Assembly: GCA_017311185.1 (NCBI GenBank)
Contig: JAESUZ010001723.1
Coordinates: forward strand, 2,520,001 to 2,584,000
Direction: 5' to 3'
Length of the DNA stretch: 64,000 nucleotides
Source of the DNA: Proteles cristata cristata
Lineage: Eukaryota > Chordata > Mammalia > Carnivora > Hyaenidae
Made by a program: the position numbers and the translations under genes. The notes beneath the pieces were generated by a model. The model did not search any database. It was not told the origin of the DNA and saw nothing but the letters and a program-made list of their open reading frames with translations. Positions 32,304 through 43,917 of this stretch are shown here, piece by piece. Positions within the stretch are counted from its first letter, which is position 1. Every line of letters starts with the position of its first letter.

Positions 32304-34706
32304 TTAAGGGGGCACGTAGGGAGGGGGCGACCGGTATGGGGTCATGTTCTTGGGACGAGAGCCCTTGCCCTCCATGGGGGCCGTGAAGGGTGGGGGGGGC
32401 TGGTAAGGAGGTGCATTGGGATCCTCATCCCGCAGGGGCGTGTACTCTCCCACGGTGTCCTGGTTCAGAGGAGTGGTCTCGGGCACGCTCTGGTTGGGGT
32501 ATTCAGGAGGGGGGAGAGGGGCTTTCTCCTCCTGCAGGATAAGTGGCATGCTGGAGGAGGGTGGGGGCTTGGAGTCGTCCAGCTCATCTGCAAAGATGAT
32601 AGGCACCCCTTTCTTGATGAAGGTGGCCTGGTCCTCGAGGGTGAGCTTGCCCTTCCGCTTCTTGCGATAGCAGATCATGGCAATGATGCCAGCGATGAGC
32701 AGGATGGCTGCAACCACCACGGCTGGAATGACCGTGTGCAGGTAAACGTCATCCTCACTGCTCTTCTCGGGGTCCCTATCCGGCACCTCTGTAGGTGGTG
32801 CCTCTGAGGGCACCTTCTTGGGTGGTGCCAGAGGGATAAACTGTAGATGCCGGCAGCTGCCAGAACCTGTCACAGCAATGCTCATGGCCTTGAAGTCAGG
32901 CTCCAAGGCATTGGAGAAGGCAGCCCGAGGTTTGCCATCATCTTCAGCAATCCTCCGGCTCAGCCCCATGATCCGTTCCTTGGGGCAGGGCTCCAGAGGC
33001 AGTGTGTTGTTGGTCCACTCTACCACGATGGAGCCCCGGGTGATATTCTGCAGAGTGATGGTGCTGCAGTTGCGGTCCCCAAAGGCAAAGGCTAGCTTCT
33101 TCACCAGGGCGATCTTCTTGTGAATGTCATTCACCACTGGTGCTGGGTCGCCCACAAACTTGGCCTTGAACCGTGCAGGAGCCCTGTCCCCTTGAGGGCG
33201 CTTGTGGACATGAATCTCAAAAGCATCCACAGCTGACAGGCCCCCTTTATCTGTGGCATGCATAAAGTACTCGTGCTTGCCCACATGGCTGCTGTCAGGC
33301 AGGCCGTACATGAGCTGGCTGTTGCTGTTGAACTGCACCCAAGACTTCTCACCTACCAGCTGTTGCTCCCGAAGCTTCAGAGTCAGCTTCAGCTTATCAG
33401 TGGTGGTGTCCTCGTTGTCATAGAAGGTGTCTGATGGGATCTTCACCTCAAAGTAGGTGCCAACCCAGGCATCCACCCTGTCGATATGGTTCTTGAGCTC
33501 TGGCCGCTGGTTGGGTTCTGCTCCACGGGGAACCCCACTCGTGGTGGTGCGGATACGAGTAGGCGGGGAGGCAGTTTCCAATCTGGTTATGGGGGCTTTG
33601 GTGGTGACCCGCGGCACCGGGCGGGGTGTCCGTGGCTTTTTGGTAGGCCTTCGAGTTGTGGTGGTTGAGGAGTCAGTAGAAGGCGTGGCTGGTTTTGGTG
33701 TGGATACTCGTGGCTTCTTGGTAGTAGTCGTGGGAGGGGTGGCAACCGCCGTGAGCTCCACATAGCCAGGAATGGTCATCGTTGGGCGGATCTGTCCAGG
33801 AACTGTGGTGCCAGCTTCTGACACCCGAGTAGGCTGGATGGGGCCTAGGGTTGGGGTCTGAATAATGGCGCCTCGAGTCCGAATGGTGACTGTGGGCTTT
33901 CCGGGAACAGGATCTCTGACTGGAGGAGCTATGGTCTCTGTTGGAGGAGCAATGGCTGGAGATGTGGGGGTAGGCACAATCCTGGATGGGGGCTCCTGGA
34001 TGGCTGTGGTTGGAGGCCCAATGGCAGTGACAGGTGTCGGTGTGGCATGGATCTGCCTTCGGATGCGTTTAGGAAGAGGGGGCTTCTTGTTGGCTATATG
34101 CCAACCCACCACAGGGTAGCCAAGCCGGGCAGACATAGTGCCCTCTCTGGCAGGAGCCTCCACACCACGAATATCAGGCACATTGTTCTGGTTCAGGGAG
34201 CAGCCCAGCTTCCAAGAGAGCAAGGCCCCATTCTCTACCACCTTTTTCGCATTTCCTGGGCCAGCCATGAAGGCTGACATATCAAACAGTCTATTATTCA
34301 CCACCGGTACCAACTTCATGTTGTGAATTTCCACTTCTGAGAAGCTCCGCATCCTGTGCAGGAGGTCAATCCTCTGCTTTGGGGTCATCTTGGTGAGGTC
34401 AGCGTCCAGAATTACTGTCAAAACAGTCACAGGCTCATCAGCAGTACAGGCAGAGGACACCACCTCGGCAGGGTCTGGTGATGCCGCCCGTACGGACTGC
34501 GGCTCACTGTGGTCTTCAGGGTAGACCTCGATAGAGAACACGCTGGAGGTCTGGGGAACATGGCTCCCGTTGGCTCCCAGCCGTGCAGTGCTCACTGAAA
34601 TATAATGCACGCCCTTATCGGTGTCAAGAGGGAGGCCCTCCAGGGTGTGGCTCTGCGGGTCCCAGTGCAGCCAGGATGGCAAGGCCTCCTTCCCTGCTGT
34701 TGACAC
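32304..34706 (-). CDS. DAG1: DAG1 dystroglycan, last coding exon (codons 93-892 and stop)
   Basis: Encodes most of dystroglycan, the laminin/agrin receptor that links extracellular matrix to dystrophin and utrophin. The exon opens after a TCTCTTTTAG acceptor with GTG (Val93, phase 0), so no initiator is needed here. Numbering on the joined 892-residue protein: Cys179 and Cys261 of the N-terminal domain; furin-type RIRR at 306-309; Thr/Pro-rich mucin region about 310-480, including the ATPTPV motif (Thr314, Thr316) and IQTPT (Thr376), equivalents of the matriglycan-carrying threonines; second cadherin-like/SEA part; alpha/beta autocleavage site Gly650-Ser651; beta cysteines 666 and 710; one membrane segment about 750-772 followed by RKKRKGK; cytosolic PPEY (825-828) and C-terminal PPPY (886-889), the dystrophin WW-binding motif. 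N-glycan sequons at 138, 638, 646 and 658. The frame is intact and ends in TAA. Close match to the mammalian protein as I know it. Confidence 0.98.
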   Translation of the reverse strand: MSTAGKEALPSWLHWDPQSHTLEGLPLDTDKGVHYISVSTARLGANGSHVPQTSSVFSIEVYPEDHSEPQSVRAASPDPAEVVSSACTADEPVTVLTVILDADLTKMTPKQRIDLLHRMRSFSEVEIHNMKLVPVVNNRLFDMSAFMAGPGNAKKVVENGALLSWKLGCSLNQNNVPDIRGVEAPAREGTMSARLGYPVVGWHIANKKPPLPKRIRRQIHATPTPVTAIGPPTTAIQEPPSRIVPTPTSPAIAPPTETIAPPVRDPVPGKPTVTIRTRGAIIQTPTLGPIQPTRVSEAGTTVPGQIRPTMTIPGYVELTAVATPPTTTTKKPRVSTPKPATPSTDSSTTTTRRPTKKPRTPRPVPRVTTKAPITRLETASPPTRIRTTTSGVPRGAEPNQRPELKNHIDRVDAWVGTYFEVKIPSDTFYDNEDTTTDKLKLTLKLREQQLVGEKSWVQFNSNSQLMYGLPDSSHVGKHEYFMHATDKGGLSAVDAFEIHVHKRPQGDRAPARFKAKFVGDPAPVVNDIHKKIALVKKLAFAFGDRNCSTITLQNITRGSIVVEWTNNTLPLEPCPKERIMGLSRRIAEDDGKPRAAFSNALEPDFKAMSIAVTGSGSCRHLQFIPLAPPKKVPSEAPPTEVPDRDPEKSSEDDVYLHTVIPAVVVAAILLIAGIIAMICYRKKRKGKLTLEDQATFIKKGVPIIFADELDDSKPPPSSSMPLILQEEKAPLPPPEYPNQSVPETTPLNQDTVGEYTPLRDEDPNAPPYQPPPPFTAPMEGKGSRPKNMTPYRSPPPYVPP

Positions 34707-34869
34707 CTAAAAGAGACACCAGCATGAGTTAAGTGGTACTGTCAGTGAATAACCCAACAATGATCACAATAGTTCATCACTGGCCCAGCCTGAATTGTGT
34801 TGACAGGCTTAAGGTAGAATTGAGAATTTCTGCTGGGGGGACCAACTCCTCTTCTGGAGCTCTCATTCA

Positions 34870-34965
34870 CCTATCACAAAAGACTGGGGCTGCCAGACAG
34901 ACTAGCTTGGAATGCAAATGATTTGCCTAAGGCCACACTGTGGGGAGACAGCAGTGGTGACACTC
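34870..34965 (+). repeat. Possible MIR relic
   Basis: AATGATTTGCCTAAGGCCAC resembles the MIR word for TTGCCCAAGGTCAC. Confidence 0.4.
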
Positions 34966-35279
34966 AAACACACGTCTCATCCCAGAGAGCGGATGTCATG
35001 GAACTCAAGAACACTGCAGGTTTTTACAACAGGATATGCCCTGCTACCTACTTGACCATGTGGCCTGCAGAATCAACAGTCCTTTCCAACCTCATCTCAG
35101 CCTTCTCCCTGCCCTCTACAGACATCACAATTCTGCTCAGGGTGGAAATGCATGTGGGCCTGGGTGCAAGAGACAACTCAATGACCCCAAGATGCCTCAC
35201 TTTACAACCATGTCAGCGGGACATGTATTCAAGTACAGTGGGGCACATTTGGGTAGCAAATACAGTTAGCTGTATCTAA

Positions 35280-35421
35280 CTTTTTTTTTTTTTTTTTTTA
35301 AGTAGGCTTCATTCCCAGCACAGAGCCCAACGAGGGGCCCAAACTCATGATTCTGAAATCAAGACCTGAGCTTGAGAACAAGAGGTGGGACGCTTAACTG
35401 ACTGAGCCACCCTGGTGCCCC
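35280..35421 (-). mobile_element. CAN-SINE, inverted, short older type
   Basis: Poly(T) then AAGTAGGCTTCATTCCCAGC; ends GACTGAGCCACCCTGGTGCC. Confidence 0.8.
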
Positions 35422-36382
35422 TGTATATACTGTCTCATAATTTAACCCTGATTTTCAAAACCCAAGAAAAATTGCAACACCCAGGATCAGGTACTAGAAA
35501 ACAATTATTCTAGAAGAGTGTTTATCAAAGATTCCAAGGAGCTCTGGTCTCTCTAAGGGAGAGTTCTATAGTCAACTTAAGTTTGGGAAATCTATAGAAC
35601 GCACGTCTGCCCTTGGAAAGCCCATGCACAGAGGCAGGCCTGAGGAGCTTACCCCTTTATTCCACCCAGCAGCACCTCCCAGGTGCTCCTATTTTAGAGT
35701 AGAAGTCCTTTTCTAAAGGGGCATGACTGGTAATAATCAAGGTACACAAAGGAATGCTGCCAGAGAAATTTCTACCATCAGATGACAAAGGGAAACAACA
35801 CTTGCCTCTTGCCCTATCCACAATTACTCTCACCTTTGGGAAACACCTATTTCTGCCCCCAGTGCCAGAGGGTGGCACCCACTCTCTGGACTAACAAAAG
35901 GCGCTTTCGGCTCCACTGTCCTATCCCACTGAGCTCAAAGACAACATTGGCCAACAGACGGCATGTCTTACTGTCAGCCTTGGCACCAGGAATTGTCCTT
36001 TATGGCCACTGTTTGTCAGCAGAGGGATAATAAAATGCTTCTCTTCCCACAGCAGGAAGGCCAGGGTCATGCCTGCTGGACTTCCCAGAGACTCTCTGGT
36101 TCCTCCGGCTCCCTCTCGCCAAGAGTCAGGTACCCGATCTGGAAGGAGACCGAGAGCTCATACCTGATCTTCCCAGCAGGACCCAGTATCCAGGCAGATT
36201 CTACCAATCTTATCAGTGGCCAGATACTTACCTCCCTATAAACAGATTTCCTACTTCCAACAAAAACCCATGAGAAGATATCAGACAGTATTAGAAGTTA
36301 CTATTATTGGGGTTGTCCTTTACTGACTGCTCTCTAAGCCACCGAGATTACTGAGTGTCTGTAAACAGATTTTTAACATTAA

Positions 36383-36601
36383 AAAAATTTTTTTAAATGT
36401 TTCTTTATTTATTTCTAGGAGAGAGAGAGACAGCGTGAGCAGGGGAGGGTCAGAGAGAGAGGGAGCCACAGACTGAAACAGGCTCCAGGCTCTGAGCTGG
36501 CAGCCAGCACAGAGCTCAACGTGGGGCCCGAACCCACGAACCGTGAGATCATGAGCTGAGCGAAAGTCTGACGCCCAACCGACTAAGCACACAGGCGCCC
36601 C
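36383..36601 (-). mobile_element. CAN-SINE, young subtype, inverted
   Basis: TTTATTTCTAGGAGAGAGAG start, ends CGACTAAGCACACAGGCGCC with a small deletion in the head. Confidence 0.9.
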
Positions 36602-36797
36602 TAATGTTTATTCATTTTTGAGAGAGAGAGAGAGTGCGAGTGGAGGAGGGGCAAAGAGTGAGCTGGACACAGAATCTGAAGCAGGCTCCAAGCTCTAAGC
36701 TGTCAGCACAGAGCCCGATGCAGGGCTCGAACCCAAGAATCGTGAGAACCTGAGCCAAAGTTGGTCACTTAACTGACTGAGCCATCCAGGCGCCCCC
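36602..36797 (-). mobile_element. CAN-SINE, inverted, older subtype
   Basis: TAATGTTTATTCATTTTTGA start, GAGCCATCCAGGCGCCCC end. The younger inverted copy sits in its tail. ACAGATTTTTAAC before 36383 and the following text mark the old target. Confidence 0.85.
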
Positions 36798-39538
36798 GTG
36801 AACAGCATTTCTTTTGTGACACATCAACTCAAGGGTGCACCACCATCTAATTAATTCACCACTAAGAATCCTCCTTCCTGTCATTCACCATCCACTGTAA
36901 ACACAGTGGTAAAATATCTGAAATGATAAAATAATCTGTAAATATAGGTTTCTTGAAATCCATGAAAAATACTAAATATATTCTTCCTTTAAAACCTTTT
37001 TTAGCTACAAAAATAATACTTATTTCAAATGTTTTGCTTAAAAGCCTATGCTTCACATTTTTTCAGTTCAGTTATATTAAATATGAAAACTGTCACATCC
37101 ATATATAAACATATAAAGCAAGGGCTAAATGCTCTCATTTTGCAAAAAAAACAACAACAACAGGAAAGCAAAACTTTAAGGCTTAAATGGAGTATTCAGG
37201 GAACCATGAGATCTTTTTCAAAGGTGGAGTATGACTTGTGGCCCTGAGAAGCAGACAGTATGTGAGCCAGGGTATAGCCTGGTTTCCAGCCTCCCCAGTA
37301 TGTTTCCTAATCCCACTCCATCCCAATGGCTATCAATGGGATGAGAGCACACCTAGCAGAGGAGGGCCTAGAATAGAGCGCAAGGTGAAGTCATCCAAGG
37401 AGAAGCCACCTGTAGAGAAGACCAAACAGAGCCGGGAGAGCCCCGGATAGTCTCTGGAAGTGGGTGCCAACTGGGTGGCCAGGCCCATGGGGCATTCCCG
37501 AGTAGCCAGGCATCTGTGCTTGCGCCCAGCCCTATGTGTTCCATCAGCACAGATGAGTACATAGCTCCAGTGCTTTTCCAAGTCTCTCACTAGCTACAAG
37601 GGCACTTTATAACAGAGAAAACAGAAGGGCCCCCGCCTCCTCAAGCTTCCCAACCTGGCTCAACTCATATTCTGCTGACCCCAAGAGCTACAACTCTGCT
37701 GCCAGACATTTCCTAAGGAATAAACCCCAAGCCACTCTTCAGCCAAGGTTCCCACACAGCCACCCTGGGAAGACATATAGTTATTTAAACTATGCTAAGT
37801 AACATTATTACATATTAATAACATATAAACAGCCTCTCCAATCTATACTCCTGCCTTCCTTTCTGGAGATTCTGGCTCCTCAGGATCCTGGCGCACAAGG
37901 CATGCCCTAGCCACAGGACAGATATCCGATCTGGATCTATAGCCCTGAAGCAGGCAGTCCCCAGGGGCTTGGGTACTCCTCAGACAGGAAGCAAAGATAC
38001 CAACCTGAAAGGTCATAAATCCATGCATCTCTGAGCATTCTGGTACTGGGACTGTCAGGCCCAGGCAGTACTTTGAGTGGCAGTTATTTGCTTTAATAAA
38101 GGACCACATGAAAGCAAAATAAATATGAACTCCACAAGGAACCTAGCTAACTCACAGGCAAGTTGACATCTCTATTTTCAAGGCCATTTGGAGAAAGCCC
38201 CTGAACTGGGAAGTCTGAACACAGTCCCTGAAGGATTCCACTAAGAGCCCCCTCACTCCCAAGAGCACTCAGTTAAGGGAATGCTCTGGAATGTAGCATC
38301 TGACAAAGCAGGAGCCCCTCAGCCCATGGGAACTCCACACATCCTTCCAACCTTTCAAAACTTCCAGGCTCTAGAACACTTCTTCTCTTAAGGCCTAAGG
38401 GCAAAGCGGGTTATAAAAGTTCCTCCTGAGAGATGCTGCCCCTACGAAAAGTCAGGACTCTTCCCTATAACAGATGACCTGACAAGGAAGCCTTATCTCC
38501 GAGTCTTTGGCTGAACTCCAGCTCCAGGCAGACTGAGGCCTGACCCAACCTCAGCCTCAGTTTTCTCATCTGTAGAAAGAGGAAAATGATGCCATCCCTA
38601 TACAATCACAGGTCCAGGCACACACTGGATTCTCTGTGGGTGCTCGTTCCCTGCACACTCCTGGGCTGACAGAGGACCCAGTATGCATTGTGAGGCAGCT
38701 GCACCGACAGGTCCAGGGTCTACTCTCAGTCCTCCTTCTGGCCTTGGACCCAGTACACATTGTGGCCTTTTCTCCCATTCATATCCCAAAGCAGTAGCTC
38801 AAAGTATCAAAGGGAAGTGGGGAGGCCGCAGGAAGGGGAAGCCACGATCCTAAAGGGGAACAAGGCCCAGGGACCCTCAGGGACTTGCTTGTCTGTTAAG
38901 ACCTGTCTGCCGGGAGTAGATGAGAACCCTAAGGAGCATGAGGTGGAGAACTTGCTGCAGGGACAACCCAAAGACCAGCATTCACCGCTTTAGTCTCAAA
39001 CAGGTATGCTCCATCCTGGTACATTTGGATATGAGATTCTGACCAACCTTAGAGATACTCATATAATAAGATCACTGTCCTAGCCAGACCACTCACAACT
39101 AACCTTTAACAGCTGCCACAGAAGGTATGGCAAACAAGAGGCAGGAATCTGTGCTCTGTGTGAGGTGCTCATCAGCGCCAGCACATATGTTTGGGTGACA
39201 GGCTGGTCCAGGCCATGGAACTCCCCCAGGCTTTCAGGTCACTCAACCAAAATACCAACACTATCTTCGAGTTAGAGGAGGCAAGGCCTGCTGGCCTTAT
39301 GAAGCAGCCACCTCAGAAAGAAGCCTTCAGGCTGTTAGTGGGAACACACATAGGAGGCAGACACTGCAGGAGGAAGACTGAAGATCTCAGGCTCTAGCTC
39401 ACAGGCTCACATAGAAAGAGCCAGAATCTTTCAGCAACACTCAGAGAGGACATGCTTCTGAGATGGAAGGCAAGCCCACTAGTGAGGAAAACAAGATCTC
39501 CAACAGCCACACACGAAGTTTTAGAAATCTTGATCCAG

Positions 39539-39745
39539 GGGCGCCTAGGTGGCTCAATCAGTTAATAATCTGACTCTGGATCAGGTCATGATCTCACAGT
39601 TCATGAGTTCGAACACTGCATCATTGCTATGCACATGCGAAGCCTGCTTGAGACTCTCACTCTCTCCTCTCTCTCTGCTCTTCTCCTGCTTGCACTTTCT
39701 TTCAAAATAAATAAACTTACTTTTAAAAAAAGAGAGAGAGAGAAT
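39539..39745 (+). mobile_element. CAN-SINE
   Basis: GGGGCGCCTAGGTGGCTCAA head, CT block, AAAATAAATAAACTTAC tail. TCTTGATCCA and TATTGATCCA are the flanks. Confidence 0.85.
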
Positions 39746-40646
39746 TATTGATCCATAAAGTGCATCCAAAAGCATGAAGAATCAAAACCACAAAACTTGG
39801 GCAGACCCATATGGAGTTCCAAAGGTTACCCGCCCAGCAATGCCCACAATGAATCACCACGAACAACGACTGGGGAACAGCCAATGTGAAGGTTCTGGCC
39901 ACTCTTTAGTCTATACTAGCAGATGACTAGTAACTGACTCCCTGTTCAGTTCTGGAGCACTGTCACCAACTGCTTTGCTGGTGCCTTCTCTCACACCATA
40001 GAATGTCAAACATCCAGTTTGATAAAGATACAGGACCTGTTCTAAACATTAGGCAACACAAGCAGCGTCTCTCACCCCACAATGGTATCCTTCTTAGCCT
40101 GGAGGGGGAGCAAAGGGCAGAGGAACTTCCAGTACTTAATCTCTCACTCAAAAAGCAAGTTTCTAATACCAAAACCAGATAAAGCCACTACACACACAAA
40201 AAAAAGAGCTACAGGCTAATATTTCTGATGAACGTAAATGCAAAAATCCTCAAGAAAATACTAGCAAACTGAATCCAACAATACATTTAAAAAATTCACC
40301 ATGATCACCCAGGGATGCAAAAGTGGTTCAATATTCTCAAATTAATCAAGGTGATATTTCACATCAACAAAAGATAAAAATCACATGATCATTTCAACAG
40401 ATGCAGAAAATGCATTTGACAAAATTCAACAGCTATTCATGATAAAAACCTTCAACAAAGTAGGTCTAGATGGAACATACCTCAGCATAATAAAGGTCTT
40501 ATATGAAAAACCCACAGCAAACATCACACTCTATGGTGAGAGCTTTTCCCCCTAAAGTCAGGAACAAAACAAGGATGTCTATTCTCACCATTTTTTATTC
40601 AACATTGTACTGGAAGTCTACCCACAGCAATTAGACAACAAAAGGA

Positions 40647-40885
40647 GGGACGTCTGGGTGGCTCAGTTGGTTAAGCTTCTGACTTTGGCTTAGGTCATGA
40701 TCTCATAGTTTTGTGGGTTTGAGCCCCACATGGGACTCTGTGCTAACAGCTCAGAGCTTGGAGCCTGCTTTGGATTCTGTACATCTCTCCCTCCCCCTCT
40801 CTCTTTCTCTCTCTGTCCTTCCTCTGCTCACACTCTCTTTTTCTCTCTCAAAAATAAACATTAAAAATATTTTTAAAACAGACAA
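40647..40885 (+). mobile_element. CAN-SINE within L1
   Basis: GGGACGTCTGGGTGGCTCAG head, long CT block. Flanks GACAACAAAAGG and GACAAAAGAAAA. Confidence 0.85.
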
Positions 40886-41083
40886 AAGAAAAAAATTTTT
40901 CACTATTTGTAGATGACATGATACTATAGAAAACCCTAAAAACTCCACCAAAAAACTACTAGAACTGATAAACGAATTCAGTAAAGTCACAGGATACAAA
41001 ATCAGTATAGAGAAATCTACTGCATTCCTATATACTAATAATGAGGCAGAATGAAGAGAAATTAAGAAAACAAAATCCCATTT

Positions 41084-41285
41084 GGGCACCTGGGCAACTC
41101 AGCCGGTTGAGTGTTCAACTTTAATTTAGCTCAGGTCATGATCTCATGGTTTGTGAGTTCAAGCCCCATATTGGGCTTGCTGTTATCAGCATAGAGCCCG
41201 CTTCCGATCTTGTCCTCCTTTTTCTCTGCCCCTCCCCCACCTGTAATCTCTCAAAAATAAGTAAAAAAAATTATTAAAAAAAAGA
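41084..41285 (+). mobile_element. CAN-SINE within L1
   Basis: GGGCACCTGGGCAACTCAGC head, CTCAAAAATAAGTAAAAA tail; flanks AAAATCCCATTT and AAAATCCTATTT. Confidence 0.85.
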
Positions 41286-41461
41286 AAATCCTATTTATAA
41301 TTGTACCAAAAATAATAAGATATCTAGGAATAAACTTAACCAAAGAGGTCAAGGACCTGTAGTCTGAAAGTTACAAAATACTGATAAAAGAAACTGAGTA
41401 TGACACAAAGAAATGGAAGGACATTCTGTGCTCACAGACTAGAAGGACAAACATCATTAAA

Positions 41462-41740
41462 ATGTCTGTACTACCCAAAGCAATCTACAGATTTAATGCA
41501 ATTCCTTTCAAAAGACCAACAGCATTTTTCATAGAACTAGAACAAAATCTTAAAGTTTGTATGAAACCGCAAAAGACTCTGAACAGCCAAAGCAATCTTG
41601 AAAAAGAAAAGCAAAGTGGACAGATCACAATTTCAGAGTTATATTACAAAGCTGTAGTAATCAAAACAGTATGGTACTGGCATAAAAACAGACACATAGA
41701 TCAATGGAACAGAACAGAAAATCCAGAAATAAACCCATAA
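41462..41740 (+). pseudogene. L1 ORF2p C-terminal fragment (92 codons open)
   Basis: Reads [20 protein letters not shown] to [10 protein letters not shown], typical of L1 ORF2p after the reverse transcriptase. It is a remnant of the L1 at 40166-43477; the frame is broken both upstream and downstream. Confidence 0.85.
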
Positions 41741-41941
41741 TTATATGGTCAATTAATCACTGACACAAAGAATATCCAATGGGAAAAAGACAGTCTCCTC
41801 AACAAACGGTGTTAGGAAAACTGGTCAGCTACATACGAAAGAATGAAACTAGACCACTTTCTTATACCATGCACAAAAATAAACTCAAAATGGATTAAAA
41901 ACCTAAATGTGAGACCCGAAACCATAAAAATCCTAGAAGAG

Positions 41942-42142
41942 GGGCGCCTGGGTGGCTTAGTCGGTTAAGCATCCGACTTTCGCTTAGGTCATGATCTCGC
42001 CGTTTGTGGGTTTGAGCCCCACGTCGGGCTCTGTGCTGACTGCCAGCTCAGAGCCTGGAGCCTGTTTCAGAGTCTGTATCTCCCTCTCTCTCTGACCCTC
42101 CCCTGTTCACGCTGTCTCTCTCTATCCTAGAAAAAAAAAAAA
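41942..42142 (+). mobile_element. CAN-SINE, young subtype, within L1
   Basis: Target-site duplication AAAATCCTAGAAGAG on both sides. Shares the TTCAGAGTCTGTATCTCCC variant with the copy at 6928. Confidence 0.9.
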
Positions 42143-42685
42143 ATCCTAGAAGAGAGCACAGGCAGTAATTTATGACATAAGCTGTAGCAATATTTTTCTA
42201 GATATGTTTCCCGAGGCAAGGGAAACAAAGTAAAAATAAACTATTAGAAATACATCAAAATAAAAAGCCTCTACACAGTGAAGGAAATTAATCAATAAAA
42301 CTAAAAGGCAACCTAACAAATGGGAGAAGATATATGCAAATGACATATCTGATAAATGATTATTTAAAATATATAAAGAAACTTATATAACTCAACACCC
42401 AAAAAACAAATAATCCAATTTAAAAATGGGCAGAAGAGATGAACAGACATTTCTTCAGACATCCAGATGGCCAACATCACTCATCATCAGGAAAATACAA
42501 ATCAAAACTAAATTGAGATTATCACCTCATACCTGTTAGAATGGCTAAAATAAAAAACACAAGAAGCAACAAGTATTGGCGAGGATGTGGAGAAAAAGGA
42601 ATCTTCGTGCATTGCTGGTGGAAATGCAAACTGGTATGACCACTCTGGAAAACAGTATGGAGGTTCCTCAAAAAGTTAAAAATAG

Positions 42686-42910
42686 GGTGGCCTGGGTGGC
42701 ACAGTTAAGCATCCAACTCTTGATCTAGGCTCAGGTCATGATCTCATGGTTTTGAGTTTGAGCCCCAAATTGGGCTCTGTGCTGATGGGGCAGAGCCTGC
42801 TTGGGATTCTGTGTCTCCTTCTCTCTGCCCTTCCCCTGCTTGTGTACTTCCCACTATGCCAGCCTCAAAATAAATAAACATTAAAAAAGTTTTTTTTGAG
42901 TTAAAAAAAA
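42686..42910 (+). mobile_element. CAN-SINE within L1
   Basis: GGGTGGCCTGGGTGGCACAG head; AAAATAAATAAACATTAAAA tail. Flanks repeat AGTTAAAAATA. Confidence 0.85.
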
Positions 42911-43905
42911 TAAAACTATAATCCAGTAATCACACTGGTGGGTGTTTACCCCCAAAATACAAAAACACTAATTCAAAAGGATACATGCACTTACTATGTT
43001 TACTGCAGCATTATTTACAGCATTATTTGCAGCTGAATTATGGAAACACCCCAAGTGTCTATCAATAGATGAATGGATAAAGAAGAAGTGGTGTATCTAT
43101 ACAATCGACCATCTTGGCATTTGCAACGACATGGAAGGAGCTAGTGAGTCTAATGCTAAGTGAAATAAGTCAGTCAGAGAAAGACAATGACCATATGATC
43201 CATATATGTGGAATTTAAACAACAAAACAAAGGAAAAAAGAGAGAGAAGCAAACCAAGACACAAACTCTTAACTAGGGAGAACTGATGGTTACCAGAGGG
43301 AAGGTGGGGGTGTGTGCGTGTGTGAAAACAAGTGTTAGGGATTAAAGAGTAACACTTTATGATGAGCTCTGAGTAATGTATAGAAGTGTTGAATCACTAT
43401 ATCATACACCTGAAACTAATATAACACTGTATGATAACTATCCTGGAAGTAAAATTAAAAACTTAAAACAAACAAGGAAGCAAGTTTCTACCCACAGTAC
43501 GTGCCAGCCATTTAGGCATAGTTGAAAGGCAAAACTAAAGAACTAGACTCTCACTAGGGCCTAATTAATTATGACCCCTAGCTTCTGAAACCAAGAAAAC
43601 CTAAGCTTTATCATTCAGAATCTACAAGGTGATACATTACCTATGTAGAAGTTGTGGGACTTACATGGTAAAGACTTCAGAAAGATGAGTGAATACTGTC
43701 ACCCCATATCCCCAGGGTGAGCTGATTATGGCCAGCCAAGAGGGATCTAGGGAATTAAGTATGATTGAGAAACCACATCTGGAAAAAATTCCCTCACATT
43801 ACAAACTTTTAGGAGGGTCCTTTGGGCCCTAAGTGATGGCACCTTCCAACCAATACTTCTGGACAGGACAGTCCCAGTTCAGGCTGGGACCTTCCCTGCA
43901 TCACC

Positions 43906-43917
43906 CCCCCCCCCCCG
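43906..43917 (+). repeat. Poly(C) run
   Basis: About 12-13 C in unique intron sequence; a similar run is at 11338-11349. Confidence 0.85.

Larger units (their letters stand above)
40166..43477 (+). mobile_element. 5'-truncated L1 with perfect target-site duplication
   Basis: Begins within ORF2 reverse-transcriptase sequence (ATACCAAAACCAGATAAAG; CAGATGCAGAAAATGCATTTG; ATGGTGAGAGC), runs through the ORF2 C-terminal region ([16 protein letters not shown] reading at 41462) and the 3'UTR (ACCTGAAACTAATATAACAC). Flanked by AAGCAAGTTTCTA at 40153-40165 and 43478-43490. Interrupted by four SINEs and several stops, so inactive. Confidence 0.9.

Noticed and set aside
32208..32807. 199-codon plus-strand frame antisense to DAG1
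   Set aside because: Shadow of the conserved DAG1 coding strand; codon constraint on one strand keeps the other open.
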